Assembly: GCA_945867815.1 (NCBI GenBank)
Contig: CAMBIX010000001.1
Location: forward strand, 372,001 to 436,000
DNA length: 64,000 nucleotides
Direction: 5' to 3'
Source: an uncultured Veillonellaceae bacterium
GTDB taxonomy: Bacteria > Bacillota > Negativicutes > Veillonellales > Veillonellaceae
In this document: positions 63,828 to 64,000 of the stretch, piece by piece
Layout of the letters: the number at the start of each line of letters is the position of its first letter
Position numbering within the stretch: the first letter of the stretch is position 1
The notes under the pieces: generated by a model
What the model saw: the letters and a program-made list of their open reading frames with translations, nothing else
Databases searched by the model: none
What the model was told of the DNA's origin: nothing
Position numbers and translations under genes: made by a program

Positions 63828-64000
63828 CTATTTTGCGATTTCTAATGCTAGCTCTGCCAAATCTCTTGCTGCTTGTGGTCGACCTATTCCTTTAGCAGCA
63901 GCTGCCATATGAGCTAATTCCTCTCTATGCGTCTTAAAATACTCAATCTCAGAGATTAAGTCCTGCCCTGTCAACATTCGATCAACAATTAATCGTGCTG
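63828..64000 (-). CDS. murG: UDP-N-acetylglucosamine transferase MurG, 3' part only
   Basis: The last 57 codons before the window edge end at TAG 63828 and read ARLIVDRMLTGQDLISEIEY ... GRPQAARDLAELALEIAK. The pattern fits the C-terminal helix of MurG, and murC follows it in a normal dcw order. The catalytic part is outside the window, so the name rests on the short tail and context. Confidence 0.7.
   Translation of the reverse strand, partial: ARLIVDRMLTGQDLISEIEYFKTHREELAHMAAAAKGIGRPQAARDLAELALEIAK

Overview
The window looks like a chromosome segment of a diderm Firmicute of the class Negativicutes, most likely Veillonella (genus call from family knowledge, not from a search). The Firmicutes signs are ctsR-mcsA-mcsB-clpC, SigH, a CBS-type family II pyrophosphatase, Mini-RNase III and GatCAB. 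The diderm signs are a small outer-membrane beta-barrel protein ending in aromatic Phe and an RND efflux pair. Almost all genes are on the minus strand, in long tightly spaced operons with low-to-moderate GC.

Layout, left to right. 1-9 kb: pcrA-ligA-gatC-gatA-gatB and a hypothetical gene, then the CBS pyrophosphatase. 9-13.7 kb: a structured intergenic region and an RND efflux operon (membrane-fusion lipoprotein plus HAE1 pump). 13.9-17.8 kb: a GC-richer foreign island holding a ribbon-helix-helix protein, a C5 cytosine methyltransferase, an HpaII-family restriction enzyme and a serine recombinase broken by two amber codons, all overlapping or nearly so. It lies against the 3' end of ssrA. 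17.9-38 kb: information processing and stress genes (ssrA, smpB, rnr, secG, sigH, rlmB, mrnC, cysS, pepT, gltX, fused ispDF, a PIN-TRAM ATPase-free membrane protein, radA, clpC, mcsB, mcsA, ctsR). 37-42.6 kb: envelope and unknown proteins (DUF2939, DUF1848, DUF2993) and the carbon-starvation transporter cstA.

42.7-51.4 kb is the accessory stretch: a TPP riboswitch with thiM and thiE on the plus strand, then several broken or eroded genes (HepT-like toxin, DHA2 transporter with an internal deletion, kptA lacking its N-terminal domain, a flavoprotein cut after about 55 codons), a carboxymuconolactone decarboxylase-cupin protein and one complete IS30-family element. 51.5-59.2 kb: RNA methyltransferase, CPBP protease, TerC, MATE exporter, thioesterase, aminotransferase and an outer-membrane protein, interleaved with a family of hairpin repeats whose stems covary while the loops are conserved. 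59.2-64 kb: division and cell-wall cluster murG(partial)-murC-ddl-ftsQ-ftsZ, with no ftsA or murB in the positions where many bacteria have them.

The items most worth following up are the covarying hairpin family at 56.1-58.6 kb (with a possible relative at 9.1 kb), the compact restriction-modification plus recombinase operon beside ssrA with two in-frame TAG codons at expected glutamines, the terminator-containing leader of cysS, and the in-frame tandem duplication of the end of the DUF2993 gene.
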